Made by a program: the position numbers and the translations under genes | Notes under the pieces: model-generated | Database searches by the model: none | Seen by the model: only the letters and a program-made list of their open reading frames with translations | Told to the model about the DNA's origin: nothing | Assembly (NCBI RefSeq): GCF_019793465.1 | Contig: NZ_JAILYJ010000003.1 | Span: 62,001 to 126,000 of the forward strand | From: Rhizobium croatiense | GTDB lineage: Bacteria > Pseudomonadota > Alphaproteobacteria > Rhizobiales > Rhizobiaceae | DNA length: 64,000 nt | Reading direction: 5' to 3' | Shown: one piece after another, positions 54,629 through 63,510 of the stretch | Numbering within the stretch: the first letter of the stretch is position 1 | Layout of the letters: every line of letters begins with the position of its first letter

Positions 54629-54970
54629 ATGATCAGCAGCGTCCAGAATGTCAGCAACCTTTCGATGACCCGTGCGCTCGGCGCCGTCGACACCGAAAAT
54701 TCCGCCTCATCGTCCGCAACGACCATGCCGGGCACCGCAGGTGCGGGCAACGGCATGAGCTTCGCCTCCGTCATGGGCAACATGGCGACCGAGGCTGTCA
54801 ACAGCCTGAAGGGCGCCGAAAGCATGTCCTTTGCCGGCATCAAGGGCACGGCGACGACCCGTGAAGTCGTCGATTCCATGCTCCAGGCCGAGCAGACGCT
54901 GCAGACTGCGATTGCCATCCGCGACAAGGTCGTCTCGGCCTTTCTCGAAGTCACCAAGATGCAGATGTAA
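54629..54970 (+). CDS. fliE: flagellar hook-basal body adaptor FliE
   Basis: The 113-residue protein has the FliE C-terminal core: VNSLKGAESMSFAGIKG, VVDSMLQAEQTLQTAIAIRDKVVSAFLEVTKMQM. FliE joins the MS ring to the rod. The N-terminal 45 residues are Ser/Ala/Gly-rich and variable, as in other rhizobia. Confidence 0.92.
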   Translation: MISSVQNVSNLSMTRALGAVDTENSASSSATTMPGTAGAGNGMSFASVMGNMATEAVNSLKGAESMSFAGIKGTATTREVVDSMLQAEQTLQTAIAIRDKVVSAFLEVTKMQM

Positions 54971-54989
54971 CTGATTTGAGGACGAACAC

Positions 54990-55778
54990 ATGAGAGCGCT
55001 CGCCATTGCAGCAACGGGCATGGATGCCCAGCAGACCAATCTGGAAGTCATCGCCAACAACATCGCCAACATCAACACCACAGGCTTCAAGCGCGCCCGC
55101 GCCGAGTTCACGGATCTGCTCTATCAGACCGAACGCGCCAAGGGTGTCGCCAACCGCGCCAACCAGGCCGTCGTTCCCGAAGGCGCCAATATCGGTCTCG
55201 GCGTTCAGACGTCTGCGGTGCGCAATCTGCATCTCCAGGGCGAACTTACCCAGACCGGCAACGATCTCGACATAGCGCTGATCGGCAAGGGCTTCTTCCA
55301 GATACAGTCGACCGACGGCACCACGCTCTATACCCGCGCCGGCGCCTTCAACAAGAACGACCAGGGCCAGCTCGTCACGATCGATGGCTATGAAGTCCTT
55401 CCCGGCATCACCATTCCGCAGGGTTCGACCGAACTGACTATCAGCCGCTCCGGCGAGGTCTCGGTCAAGCTGCCGGGCTCCACCGATACGACCGTGCTCG
55501 GCCAGCTGACCCTTGCCGACTTCGTCAACGAGGCGGGCCTGCAGCCGATCGGCGACAACCTCTTCCAGGAAACGGCCGCCTCCGGCGAGGCCGTCGTCGG
55601 CAATCCCGACGAGGAAGGCTTCGCCTACATGAAGCAGGGCTATCTGGAGTCCTCGAACGTCGATCCCGTGAAGGAAATCACCGAGCTGATATCGGCCCAG
55701 CGCGCTTACGAAATGAACTCCAAGGTGATCACCACCGCTGATGAAATGGCCTCCATCGTCAGCAAGAACCTGAAGTAA
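54990..55778 (+). CDS. flgG: flagellar distal rod protein FlgG
   Basis: The 262-residue protein carries the FlgG signatures: [31 protein letters not shown] at the N-terminus, a hooked-rod central domain ([26 protein letters not shown]) and [27 protein letters not shown] at the C-terminus. It builds the distal rod. Starts 19 bp after fliE, ends 16 bp before flgA. Confidence 0.95.
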   Translation: MRALAIAATGMDAQQTNLEVIANNIANINTTGFKRARAEFTDLLYQTERAKGVANRANQAVVPEGANIGLGVQTSAVRNLHLQGELTQTGNDLDIALIGKGFFQIQSTDGTTLYTRAGAFNKNDQGQLVTIDGYEVLPGITIPQGSTELTISRSGEVSVKLPGSTDTTVLGQLTLADFVNEAGLQPIGDNLFQETAASGEAVVGNPDEEGFAYMKQGYLESSNVDPVKEITELISAQRAYEMNSKVITTADEMASIVSKNLK

Positions 55779-55794
55779 AGGGAAGGGCCGAAAC

Positions 55795-56277
55795 ATGATG
55801 TTTTGCCGGGCAGGACACATCTCGGGATGGGTAGCGGCAGCCATGATCGCAGTCGCGGGCATCGTCATGCCCGCAGGCGCCGACGCCGGCATGGGTTATG
55901 CCGTCGTCCCGACGACCATCATCTACCCCGGCGATACGTTGTCGGCCAGCCAGCTTCAGGAGGTCGAGGTCACCAACCCCAACCTTGCCGGCGATTTTGC
56001 CAAATCCATCTCCCAGGTCGAAGGCCTGGTCTCCAAGCGCACGCTGCTGCCGGGCCGCACGATTGCGGTTTCGGGTCTGCGCGAACCCTATACGGTGACG
56101 CGCGGCTCTTCGATCCGCCTGGTCTTCTCGCTCGGTGCGATGACCATCTCGGCCGCCGGCACGCCGCTCGAAGACGGCGCCACCGGGCAGCTCATCCGCG
56201 CGCGCAATATGGATTCCGGCGTCATCGTCAGCGGCACGGTGCTTGCCGACGGCACGGTCCATGTGAGGGCAAAATGA
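55795..56277 (+). CDS. flgA: P-ring assembly chaperone FlgA
   Basis: The 160-residue periplasmic protein has a signal peptide (about 1-30, hydrophobic AAMIAVAGIVMPAGADA) and a SAF-type domain with VVPTTIIYPGDTLSASQLQEV and RTLLPGRTIAVSGLREP. It chaperones FlgI into the P ring. It is shorter than the enteric FlgA (about 220), the usual alphaproteobacterial length. Its stop overlaps the flgI start by 4 bp. Confidence 0.92.
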   Translation: MMFCRAGHISGWVAAAMIAVAGIVMPAGADAGMGYAVVPTTIIYPGDTLSASQLQEVEVTNPNLAGDFAKSISQVEGLVSKRTLLPGRTIAVSGLREPYTVTRGSSIRLVFSLGAMTISAAGTPLEDGATGQLIRARNMDSGVIVSGTVLADGTVHVRAK

Positions 56278-57395
56278 GATTGTTGTTCCGTTTCCTGACC
56301 CTTGCCGCGGTTCTCTCGATGAGCCTGGCCGAAGTCGCGCCCGCCTGGGCGCTGACCTCGCGCATCAAGGATATTGCCTCCCTCCAGGCCGGCCGCGACA
56401 ATCAGCTGATCGGGTATGGCCTCATCGTCGGCCTGCAGGGCACCGGCGACGGATTCCGGTCGTCGCCCTTCACCGAGCAGTCGATGCGGGCGATGCTGCA
56501 GAATCTCGGCATCTCGACGCAGGGCGGCCAGTCCAGCGCCAAGAACACCGCCGCCGTGATGGTCACCGCCAACCTGCCGCCTTTCGCAAGCCCCGGCAGC
56601 CGGATTGACGTGACCGTGAGCTCGCTCGGCGATGCGACGTCGCTGCGCGGCGGCACGCTCGTCATGACCTCGCTTTCCGGTGCCGACGGCCAGATCTACG
56701 CCGTCGCGCAGGGCTCCGTCATCGTCTCCGGCTTTCAGGCGCAGGGCCAGGCGGCGACCGTGACCGAAGGTGTGACCACCGCCGGCCGCGTGCCGGGCGG
56801 CGCCATCATCGAACGCGAGCTGCCCTCCCGCTTCAAGGATGCGGTCAATCTCGTCCTGCAGCTGCGCAATCCCGACTTCTCGACGGCGATCCGTATTGCC
56901 GACATCGTCAACGGTTATGCCTCGACCCGCTTCGGCGGCCCGGTCGCCGAAGCCAAGGATTCGCAGGAAGTGGTGATCCAGAAGCCGCGCCAGGCCGATC
57001 TCACCCGGCTGATGGCCGATGTCGAAAACCTCATCGTCGAAACCGATACGCCGGCCAAGGTTGTCATCAACGAGCGCACCGGAACGATCGTCATCGGCTC
57101 CGATGTCCGCGTCTCGCCGGTCGCCGTCAGCTACGGCACTCTGACGGTCCAGGTGACCGAGACGCCGCAGATCATCCAGCCGGAACCCTTCTCGCGCGGC
57201 CGGACCGCGGTCCAGCCGCAGACCGACATCGCGGCTGAGCAGACCGGCGGACGCGTCGCCATCATCGACGGTCCCGACCTCAGGACCCTTGTCGCCGGCC
57301 TCAACAATATCGGCGTGAAACCGGATGGCATCATCGCCATTCTCCAGGGCATCAAATCGGCAGGCGCCCTGCAGGCGGAGCTTGTGCTGCAATGA
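56274..57395 (+). CDS. flgI: flagellar P-ring protein FlgI
   Basis: The 373-residue periplasmic ring protein has a signal peptide (about 1-25, ending WALTS) and the family core SRIKDIASLQAGRDNQLIGYGLIVGLQGTGD, FASPGSRIDVTVSSLGDA and a C-terminal DLRTLVAGLNNIGVKPDGIIAILQGIKSAGALQAELVLQ. Start (56274) overlaps flgA by 4 bp; its stop overlaps motE by 4 bp. Confidence 0.95.
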   Translation: MRLLFRFLTLAAVLSMSLAEVAPAWALTSRIKDIASLQAGRDNQLIGYGLIVGLQGTGDGFRSSPFTEQSMRAMLQNLGISTQGGQSSAKNTAAVMVTANLPPFASPGSRIDVTVSSLGDATSLRGGTLVMTSLSGADGQIYAVAQGSVIVSGFQAQGQAATVTEGVTTAGRVPGGAIIERELPSRFKDAVNLVLQLRNPDFSTAIRIADIVNGYASTRFGGPVAEAKDSQEVVIQKPRQADLTRLMADVENLIVETDTPAKVVINERTGTIVIGSDVRVSPVAVSYGTLTVQVTETPQIIQPEPFSRGRTAVQPQTDIAAEQTGGRVAIIDGPDLRTLVAGLNNIGVKPDGIIAILQGIKSAGALQAELVLQ

Positions 57396-57931
57396 AGACG
57401 ATCTTGAACCCTGACCTGACGGTCCTGCAACTGCTGCGCCGGCTGGCGCTGCCGGCAGCAGGCCTCATCCTTCTGTCGATCCCAGGCGCCTTCGCGCAGC
57501 AGCACCCGGAGGGGGACATCACCTCCGAGGACGAGATCAGGCAGTTCTGCACCAACATCGCCGATCCCGCCCGCGACCAGCGCTACCTCCTGCAGAAGCA
57601 GGAACTGGAAAGGCTTCGCGCCGACATCGACGCCCGCATGGCGGAGATGGACAAGCGCAAGGCCGAATATCAGGACTGGCTGAAGCGGCGCGACGACTTC
57701 CTCAAGCAGGCGGAAGCCGGTCTCACCGAAATCTACAGGAAGATGAAGCCGGATGCGGCCGCACTCCAGCTGCAGGATATGAAGATCGAGGTGGCCTCCG
57801 CCGTGATCATGCGGCTCGGCCCGCGCCAGTCGAGCCTCATCCTCAACGAGATGGACCCGCAGAAAGCCGCCGTCATCGCCAGCGTCATCGCCAGTGCGTC
57901 CGATCCCAATACGTCGAAGGATCCTTCATGA
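57392..57931 (+). CDS. motE: periplasmic motility protein MotE (MotC chaperone)
   Basis: The 179-residue protein has a signal peptide (about 1-35, ending GAFAQ) and a long coiled coil (about 55-110, LQKQELERLRADIDARMAEMDKRKAEY). A C-terminal MgtE-N-like segment reads 'AALQLQDMKIEVASAVIMRLGPRQSSLILNEMDP'. In S. meliloti MotE is a dimeric chaperone for the stator regulator MotC and keeps it stable in the periplasm. It is locked between flgI and flgH by 4-bp overlaps. motC itself is not in this window. Confidence 0.88.
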   Translation: MKTILNPDLTVLQLLRRLALPAAGLILLSIPGAFAQQHPEGDITSEDEIRQFCTNIADPARDQRYLLQKQELERLRADIDARMAEMDKRKAEYQDWLKRRDDFLKQAEAGLTEIYRKMKPDAAALQLQDMKIEVASAVIMRLGPRQSSLILNEMDPQKAAVIASVIASASDPNTSKDPS

Positions 57932-58644
57932 ACATGCGTTTCCCGGCCGCGATCGCCGCCCTCGCACTCCTAGCAGGCTGCCAGTCCCCGACGGCGGTCA
58001 GCGAGATCGGCCGCGCGCCCGCCATGAGCCCGATCGGCAGCGGCCTTGCCTATGGTCAGACGCCGCAGATGGCGCTCTATCCGAAGCAGCCGCGCGCCGT
58101 CGCGCAGGGTTATTCGCTGTGGAGCGATTCGCAGGCCGCGCTGTTCAAGGATGCGCGCGCGCTCAACGTCGGCGACATCCTGACCGTCGACATCCAGATC
58201 AACGACAAGGCCTCCTTCGACAATGAGACCAACCGCAGCCGCACGAATTCGAGCGGCATGAACTGGGACATCAACGCCCAGATCTTCGGTTGGACGCCTG
58301 AATCCAAGACCGACCTGACCTACGGTTCCGACACCAGCACCGACGGCAAGGGCAAGATCGAGCGCACCGACAAGCTCACCCTTCTGGTCGCGGCCGTCGT
58401 CACCGGCATTCTCGAAAACGGCAACCTCGTCATTTCGGGCTCGCAGGAGGTGCGCCTGAACCAGGAGCTGCGCATCCTGAACGTCGCCGGTATCGTGCGT
58501 CCGCAGGACGTCAACGCCGACAACCAGATCTCCTATGACAAGATCGCCGAAGCCCGCATCTCCTATGGCGGCCGCGGCCGGCTGATGGAAGTGCAGCAGC
58601 CGCCGCGCGGCCAGCAGGCCGTCGACCTTTTCTCGCCGCTTTGA
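57928..58644 (+). CDS. flgH: flagellar L-ring lipoprotein FlgH
   Basis: The 238-residue outer-membrane lipoprotein has a lipobox with C18 (LLAGC) and the FlgH core: LFKDARALNVGDILTVDIQINDKASFDNET, VVTGILENGNLVISGSQEVRLNQELRILNVAGIVRPQDV. It forms the L ring. Start overlaps motE by 4 bp. Confidence 0.95.
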   Translation: MNMRFPAAIAALALLAGCQSPTAVSEIGRAPAMSPIGSGLAYGQTPQMALYPKQPRAVAQGYSLWSDSQAALFKDARALNVGDILTVDIQINDKASFDNETNRSRTNSSGMNWDINAQIFGWTPESKTDLTYGSDTSTDGKGKIERTDKLTLLVAAVVTGILENGNLVISGSQEVRLNQELRILNVAGIVRPQDVNADNQISYDKIAEARISYGGRGRLMEVQQPPRGQQAVDLFSPL

Positions 58645-58656
58645 GGCCGAACGACG

Positions 58657-59163
58657 ATGGCAGACGCAGACATAAGCGCAGGTCAACCGAAGCAGAAATC
58701 CGGCCCGCTGATGACGATCATCGGCGTCGCCATCCTGACCTTGCTCGGCGCCGGCGGCGGCTGGGCGGTCGGCACGATCGTCGCGCCCGAGATCAAGGTC
58801 GCCACGGAGGCCGAACAGGCCAAGGAGGCCGAGGCCAAGAAGAAGGCCGAGGAAGGCCTGGCGCGCATCTCGACCGAGGCCAACAACGTCGTCCAGCTCG
58901 AACCGATCACCTCGAACCTCGCCTACCCCTCGGAAAACTGGGTGCGGCTGGAAGTCGCGCTGCTGTTCAACGGGCCGCCTGACGTCAAGGTTTCGGAGGA
59001 TATTCACCAGGATATCCTCGCCTATATCAGGACCGTTTCCCTGCAGCAGATCGAGGGGCCGCGGGGCTTTCAATATCTCAAGGATGACATTCAGGAACGT
59101 GTTGACCTTCGTTCGCAAGGGCGGGTATCGAAGGTCATGTTCAGGACATTTGTCATCGAATGA
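58657..59163 (+). CDS. fliL: flagellar stator-associated protein FliL
   Basis: The 168-residue protein has a short cytoplasmic N-terminus, one span (about 18-42, PLMTIIGVAILTLLGAGGGWAVGTIV), an Ala/Glu/Lys helix and a periplasmic FliL domain (LEPITSNLAYPSENWVRLEVALLF). It rings MotB to strengthen stators. Its stop overlaps fliP by 4 bp. Confidence 0.92.
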   Translation: MADADISAGQPKQKSGPLMTIIGVAILTLLGAGGGWAVGTIVAPEIKVATEAEQAKEAEAKKKAEEGLARISTEANNVVQLEPITSNLAYPSENWVRLEVALLFNGPPDVKVSEDIHQDILAYIRTVSLQQIEGPRGFQYLKDDIQERVDLRSQGRVSKVMFRTFVIE

Positions 59164-59897
59164 TTCGATTTATAATTTTCCTTGCCGCCATGATGGCGGT
59201 ACCGGAACTGGCGGTGGCACAGCAGCTGCCGACTGATTTGTTGAATGTGCCGGTCGATGGCTCCGTCGCCGCCTGGATCATCCGCACCTTCGGCCTGCTG
59301 ACCATCCTTTCGGTCGCGCCGGGCATCCTGATCATGGTGACGAGCTTCCCGCGCTTCATCATCGCTTTCTCGATCCTGCGCTCCGGCATGGGCCTCTCCT
59401 CGACGCCCTCCAACATGATCCTCTTGTCGCTGTCGCTGTTCATGACCTTCTACGTCATGTCTCCGACCTTCGATCAGGCTTGGCAGAACGGCGTGCAGCC
59501 GCTGCTTGCCAACCAGATCAACGAGACCGAGGCGGTCCAGCGTATCGGCGAACCCTTCCGCACCTTCATGGCGGCCAATACCCGCGACAAGGACCTGGCG
59601 CTGTTCGTCGATCTGGCGCGCGAACGCGGCCAGAATATCCAGACATCAGATCCGATCGATTACCGGGTGCTGATCCCCGCCTTCATGATTTCCGAGATCC
59701 GCCGCGGCTTCGAGATCGGCTTTCTCGTCGTGCTGCCGTTCCTCGTCATCGACCTCATCGTCGCAACCATCACCATGGCGATGGGCATGATGATGCTGCC
59801 GCCGACCTCGATCTCGCTGCCGTTCAAGATTCTCTTCTTCGTGCTGATCGACGGCTGGAACCTGCTCGTCGGCAGTCTGGTGCGCTCGTTCAGCTGA
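59160..59897 (+). CDS. fliP: flagellar type III export protein FliP
   Basis: The 245-residue membrane protein has a cleavable signal (about 1-21, ending AVAQQ) and the FliP core: LLTILSVAPGILIMVTSFPRFIIAFSILR, DLALFV, and the C-terminal PFLVIDLIVATITMAMGMMMLPP stretch. It is the main part of the export gate. Last gene of the flgB-fliP operon; a strong terminator follows its stop. fliQ and fliR are not in this window. Confidence 0.95.
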   Translation: MIRFIIFLAAMMAVPELAVAQQLPTDLLNVPVDGSVAAWIIRTFGLLTILSVAPGILIMVTSFPRFIIAFSILRSGMGLSSTPSNMILLSLSLFMTFYVMSPTFDQAWQNGVQPLLANQINETEAVQRIGEPFRTFMAANTRDKDLALFVDLARERGQNIQTSDPIDYRVLIPAFMISEIRRGFEIGFLVVLPFLVIDLIVATITMAMGMMMLPPTSISLPFKILFFVLIDGWNLLVGSLVRSFS

Positions 59898-59927
59898 TAC
59901 GCCGCCGCCCATCATTGGCCCCAAGTA

Positions 59928-59958
59928 AACCCCGCCGGAGCGATCCGGCGGGGTTTTT
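59928..59958 (+). terminator. intrinsic terminator after the flgB-fliP operon
   Basis: AACCCCGCCGGA (59928-59939) pairs perfectly with TCCGGCGGGGTT (59944-59955) around GCGA, followed by TTT. The sequence is symmetric and A-rich upstream, so it can also end transcripts of the opposing glycosyltransferase gene, whose stop is 15 bp away. Confidence 0.92.
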
Positions 59959-59972
59959 CATGCAAGTCGACC

Positions 59973-61889
59973 TTACTCGGAAGCGAACGGGGTGGTGCGT
60001 GGCGGCAGCGCCGGAATGTCCATGTGCTCGGGGGCGAGATGCTGTTTGGCGCGATCGGCCATGATTTCGTAGGCCTGCTCCAGATGATTGCAGAAACGTT
60101 CGGCGTCGAAGAGCGGCGCGATATAACGCTGCTCCTTCAGGCGCGCCTTGTATTCGGCGATCCGCCCGGGATTCTGTGCCAGCTCGACGGCAAGATCCTC
60201 GTAGGCCTGCAGGTCGCCGGCAACGAGCTCGGGCAGATCGATTGCTCTCAGCAGGCTCTCGCTGACGCGTGAGGCGAAATTGGTGCCCTTGACGGTCAGA
60301 ACCGGCAGGCCGCCCCAGAGCTGTTCAGAGGTGGTCGTGTGGCCGTTGACGGGGAAAGTGTCGATGCCGAGGTCGGCCGCCTGCTGGCGGTCTATATGTT
60401 GTTCGTAGGGTGCGCGCGGGCAGAAGATGATCCGCTTGGGCGAGATGCCTGCCGTCTGGAAGTGCTTCAACAGGTTCGCCTGGTTGCGCGGCGTATTCGC
60501 CATCAGCCAGAGCACACTGTTCGGCGCCCGCTTCAGAATCCGGCACCAGCTGTTGATCGTCTCCGGCGTGATTTTGCGGTTGCCGTTGAACGAGGCGAAG
60601 ATGAAGGCCTCTTCCGGCAGGCCGAGCTGCTCGCGGCTGACCGGACGCGGCTTCGGACGATGCATCGGGTCGTTCGGCTGGTAGCTCTCCGGCAGCCGGC
60701 AGAATTTCTCGTGATAGAAAGGCTTTGCGGCTTCGGGCAGGACAGAATGGTCGCCGATGACGTAGTCGAGGTCAATGTTGACCGTGCTGCCGGGAAAGCC
60801 GAGCCAGCCGACGTGCACAGGTGCCAGCGGCAGGTTGAAGGCTGACGCGCGGCTGCCTGACGTATGGCCCTTCAGATCGACCATGATGTCGATATTATGC
60901 TCGCGCACGACTGCCAGCACCGCCTGGTCGGAGAAGCCGTGAATGTCGACGATCCTGCCCCAGCGGCTGCGATCGGTGTCATTGTGCTTCAGATATTCCG
61001 GGCCGGTATGGCAGAAGAGCGTCACCTCGAACCGGTCCTTGTCATGCAGCTCGAGGATGCGCTGCAACAGCTTCATCGTCGCGTGGCGATCCCAGAAGTC
61101 CGACGACATGTAGCCGATCCGGATCTTGTTTGACCATGTGTGCGGCTGGTTGCGGCGGAAAGCTATCCGTTCCTGGTTGAGCGGCGTGGTGCCGATCGTT
61201 GCATACCGGTTGAAATCCTCGTTGCCGCACCAATGCAGATGATAAAAGGGGTTGTCCTTGCGCAGGATCTCGAGATCGCCCTTTGCCAAGGCCCCGTCGA
61301 TCACCGCCCGATGCTTGGCTGCCTCTTCGAAATCATTGAATTCGCGGGCGAAAACAAGATGGAGAAAGCGGAAGGCGTGATTGCCCGGAAAACGCTTGAA
61401 GAGGTTGCGCGCAAGCGTCTGGTTGGTTGCATCGTTGAGATCGTCGCTGAGCAGCAGGGCCGCCAGGCGCATGTGATCGGGATTCATGCTTTCCGACAGC
61501 ACCGTCTTGAACGGGCGGATGATATCCCGCTGCTGGCGCTTCAGATAGATCGCGGTGATGATGAAGGCGAGTTCGGCATCTTCCTGCGCCCTGGTGAGGT
61601 TGCGCATGGCGATCAGCAGCGCTTCGTCCTCGTTGCCGGTCTCATAGTAGAGCTTGGCAGCCTGCTTCTGATATTCGTAGGCGTTCGGTCCTTCGCAATT
61701 GCCGGCCAGGCCATAGGCTTTCGCGGCATCGGCTTTGAAGCCGAGCTGCACGAGGTTCTTGGCCAGCAGCGCGTAGGTCTTGGCGTCCTGCTGGATATCC
61801 ATGAGCTGGTTGAGCGTCGCCAAGGACTGTGTGTAGCGGCCCGCCTGATAATCTCTGGATGCCGCAGAGAACGAAACTTTGCTGTTCAA
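59973..61889 (-). CDS. GT41-type (SPINDLY/OGT-like) O-glycosyltransferase next to flagellin genes
   Basis: The protein (638 residues from TTG 61889) has an N-terminal half of helical tandem repeats (about 1-230, TPR-like) and a C-terminal Glyco_transf_41 domain of two Rossmann halves: KIRIGYMSSDFWDRHA, VDLKGHTSGSRA, GWLGFPGSTVNIDLDYVIGD, and TTTSEQLWGGLPVLTVKG. This family adds sugars to Ser/Thr of cytosolic proteins. GGAG seven bases before TTG 61889 favours that start; ATG 62015 is the only upstream ATG considered. Its place between fliP and flaA suggests flagellin glycosylation, an inference. Confidence 0.88.
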   Translation of the reverse strand: MNSKVSFSAASRDYQAGRYTQSLATLNQLMDIQQDAKTYALLAKNLVQLGFKADAAKAYGLAGNCEGPNAYEYQKQAAKLYYETGNEDEALLIAMRNLTRAQEDAELAFIITAIYLKRQQRDIIRPFKTVLSESMNPDHMRLAALLLSDDLNDATNQTLARNLFKRFPGNHAFRFLHLVFAREFNDFEEAAKHRAVIDGALAKGDLEILRKDNPFYHLHWCGNEDFNRYATIGTTPLNQERIAFRRNQPHTWSNKIRIGYMSSDFWDRHATMKLLQRILELHDKDRFEVTLFCHTGPEYLKHNDTDRSRWGRIVDIHGFSDQAVLAVVREHNIDIMVDLKGHTSGSRASAFNLPLAPVHVGWLGFPGSTVNIDLDYVIGDHSVLPEAAKPFYHEKFCRLPESYQPNDPMHRPKPRPVSREQLGLPEEAFIFASFNGNRKITPETINSWCRILKRAPNSVLWLMANTPRNQANLLKHFQTAGISPKRIIFCPRAPYEQHIDRQQAADLGIDTFPVNGHTTTSEQLWGGLPVLTVKGTNFASRVSESLLRAIDLPELVAGDLQAYEDLAVELAQNPGRIAEYKARLKEQRYIAPLFDAERFCNHLEQAYEIMADRAKQHLAPEHMDIPALPPRTTPFASE

Positions 61890-62322
61890 AACCCAACTCC
61901 GTGAAGGAAATGTTCTGGCATGGCTGTCGATCGCCCGGCGCAGGCACGGGCCGTCCTCCCCGAAAACGGGTGGATGATCCGATGGTGCTATCCCGGGCAC
62001 CTGCCACATTGCCATTCGAAGCTTGCTTGAAACCGGTGCGTCTGATGAAGACGCTTCCTTTCGGGAGGGGAAAACGGTTTCTTTCCCGGTATGTTAGCAT
62101 GCGAAGAAACAGATTCAGCCAGCATTAACTATGCGATCTAAGGAGGCGGCACGGCACCTCGATTTTTAAGAAGTTGGCAAGCATTGGCTGCGAGATTGCC
62201 CTGGACATGACGGGTTTGGGCCAAACAAGCAGGCGCCGAGTAGCATGAAGCTGGTCCGTCATCGCCGGTACTACAGTCCGGTATGTCCTCCTTTTTGTAT
62301 CTAGTTTCCAGGGGACAGATTT
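61890..62322. other. 433-bp spacer with flaA promoter region
   Basis: This divergent gap lies between the glycosyltransferase and flaA. It includes an open stretch that could extend the glycosyltransferase to 62015. No clear -35/-10, sigma-54 or CtrA-type box is seen; a near match to sigma-54 spacing at about 62174-62190 fails by one base. The flaA ribosome-binding site is CAGGGGAC ahead of 62323. Confidence 0.5.
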
Positions 62323-63228
62323 ATGACAAGCATTAACACCAATTCTTCCGCACAGGCCGCTCTCCAGACGCTGCGCAGCGTCAACCAGAACCTCAACAGC
62401 ACGCAGAACCACGTTTCTTCTGGTTACCGCGTTGAAAAGGCTTCGGACAACGCTGCTTACTGGTCGATCGCAACGACCATGCGTTCGGACAACAAGGCTC
62501 TCTCGGCTGTTTCCGACGCGCTCGGCATGGGTGCTGCCAAGGTCGACACCGCTTACACCGCAATGGACAGCGCCATCGATGTCGTCGGCGACATCAAGGC
62601 CAAGCTGGTTGCCGCCACTGAAAACGGCGTCGACAAGGCCAAGGTCCAGGAAGAAATCAGCCAGCTGCAGGAGCAGCTGAAGAGCATCGCGCAGTCGGCC
62701 TCCTTCAACGGCGAAAACTGGGTTGCCGGCGCTGACGGCACCAAGAGCGTCGTTTCCTCGTTCGTCCGCGACGGCTCCAACGCCGTTTCGGTCACGACGA
62801 CCGACTATGTTCTCGACGACGGCTCCGCCGGCAACGTCCTGTTCGGCATGAGCAACGGCACGGTCGAAACCTCAACGGGCATCCTCGGGACCTCGTCGGG
62901 CGCGACCGGCTCGATCTACGCGATGGACATCACCAACTTCACCGCCGGCCAGATCCAGTCGGCTCTGACCAATGTTGAAGCGGCTCTGAAGGCCATGACC
63001 AGCGCCGGCGCCGCTCTCGGCTCGCTCTCCAAGCGCATCGACAGCCAGGACGACTTCGTCTCGGCTCTCAGCGACTCGATCGACTCCGGTGTCGGCCGTC
63101 TCGTCGACGCCAACATGGAAGAAGAATCCTCCAGGCTCAGCGCCCTGCAGACCCAGCAGCAGCTGGCGATCCAGTCGCTGTCGATCGCGAATTCCTCTTC
63201 GCAGAACATCCTGTCGCTCTTCCGCTGA
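62323..63228 (+). CDS. flaA: flagellin FlaA
   Basis: The 301-residue flagellin has conserved N-terminal coiled coil (ALQTLRSVNQNLNSTQNHVSSGYRVEKASDNAAYWSIA, about 12-49) and C-terminal coiled coil (about 225-301, ending SSQNILSLFR) flanking a short central part. The small centre without large outer domains is typical of rhizobial flagellins. Ser/Thr-rich stretches (for example STGILGTSSGATG) offer O-glycosylation sites. Two DNA tracts are identical to flaB. A terminator follows at 63254-63290. Confidence 0.95.
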   Translation: MTSINTNSSAQAALQTLRSVNQNLNSTQNHVSSGYRVEKASDNAAYWSIATTMRSDNKALSAVSDALGMGAAKVDTAYTAMDSAIDVVGDIKAKLVAATENGVDKAKVQEEISQLQEQLKSIAQSASFNGENWVAGADGTKSVVSSFVRDGSNAVSVTTTDYVLDDGSAGNVLFGMSNGTVETSTGILGTSSGATGSIYAMDITNFTAGQIQSALTNVEAALKAMTSAGAALGSLSKRIDSQDDFVSALSDSIDSGVGRLVDANMEEESSRLSALQTQQQLAIQSLSIANSSSQNILSLFR

Positions 63229-63253
63229 GACCGGTCGGCACAAGACTTTCAAG

Positions 63254-63290
63254 TTTCGCGGCCGGGTCGTCCCCGGCCGCGAAATGTTTT
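63254..63290 (+). terminator. intrinsic terminator after flaA
   Basis: TTTCGCGGCCGGG (63254-63266) pairs with CCCGGCCGCGAAA (63272-63284) around a 5-base loop and is followed by TGTTTT. It lies 25 bp after the flaA stop, so flaB needs its own promoter. Confidence 0.92.
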
Positions 63291-63303
63291 AACATTAGGT
63301 TAA
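63289..63303. promoter_or_regulatory. candidate CtrA-type binding site upstream of flaB
   Basis: TTAA (63289-63292), seven bases, TTAA (63300-63303) matches the CtrA consensus TTAA-N7-TTAA. It is 208 bp before flaB. Because intergenic DNA here is AT-rich, a chance match is possible; distance to the start is larger than usual. Confidence 0.35.
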
Positions 63304-63403
63304 TGAAAATCCTTCTAAGTGTCAGATATTTTTACGCTATTTCTATTTTGAATTCAGCTTTCCTTAACCATCTTGCTGTTTTCTAGGCCCATCGAAACGG
63401 CGA

Positions 63404-63428
63404 GTTAACCTTAACGAGATTGGTTAAC
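63404..63428. promoter_or_regulatory. inverted repeat upstream of flaB
   Basis: GTTAACC (63404-63410) and GGTTAAC (63422-63428) form a perfect 7-bp inverted repeat with an 11-base spacer, 83 bp before ATG 63511. It is well placed as a binding site for a flagellin-gene activator or repressor. No copy was noticed upstream of flaA. Confidence 0.5.
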
Positions 63429-63510
63429 AGGCATGATGCTGATCGCTGTGGGCCGGCCGAAAATCCGGAATGTCCCTTCTTAAAATCTGCCAACAAGGGG
63501 CAAGCAAACT

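Noticed and set aside
62174..62190. Sigma-54-like element (TGGCA...GGCTGC) before flaA
   Set aside because: The spacing between the GG and GC elements is one base short and the -12 element is imperfect; rhizobial flagellin genes are not known to me as sigma-54 dependent.
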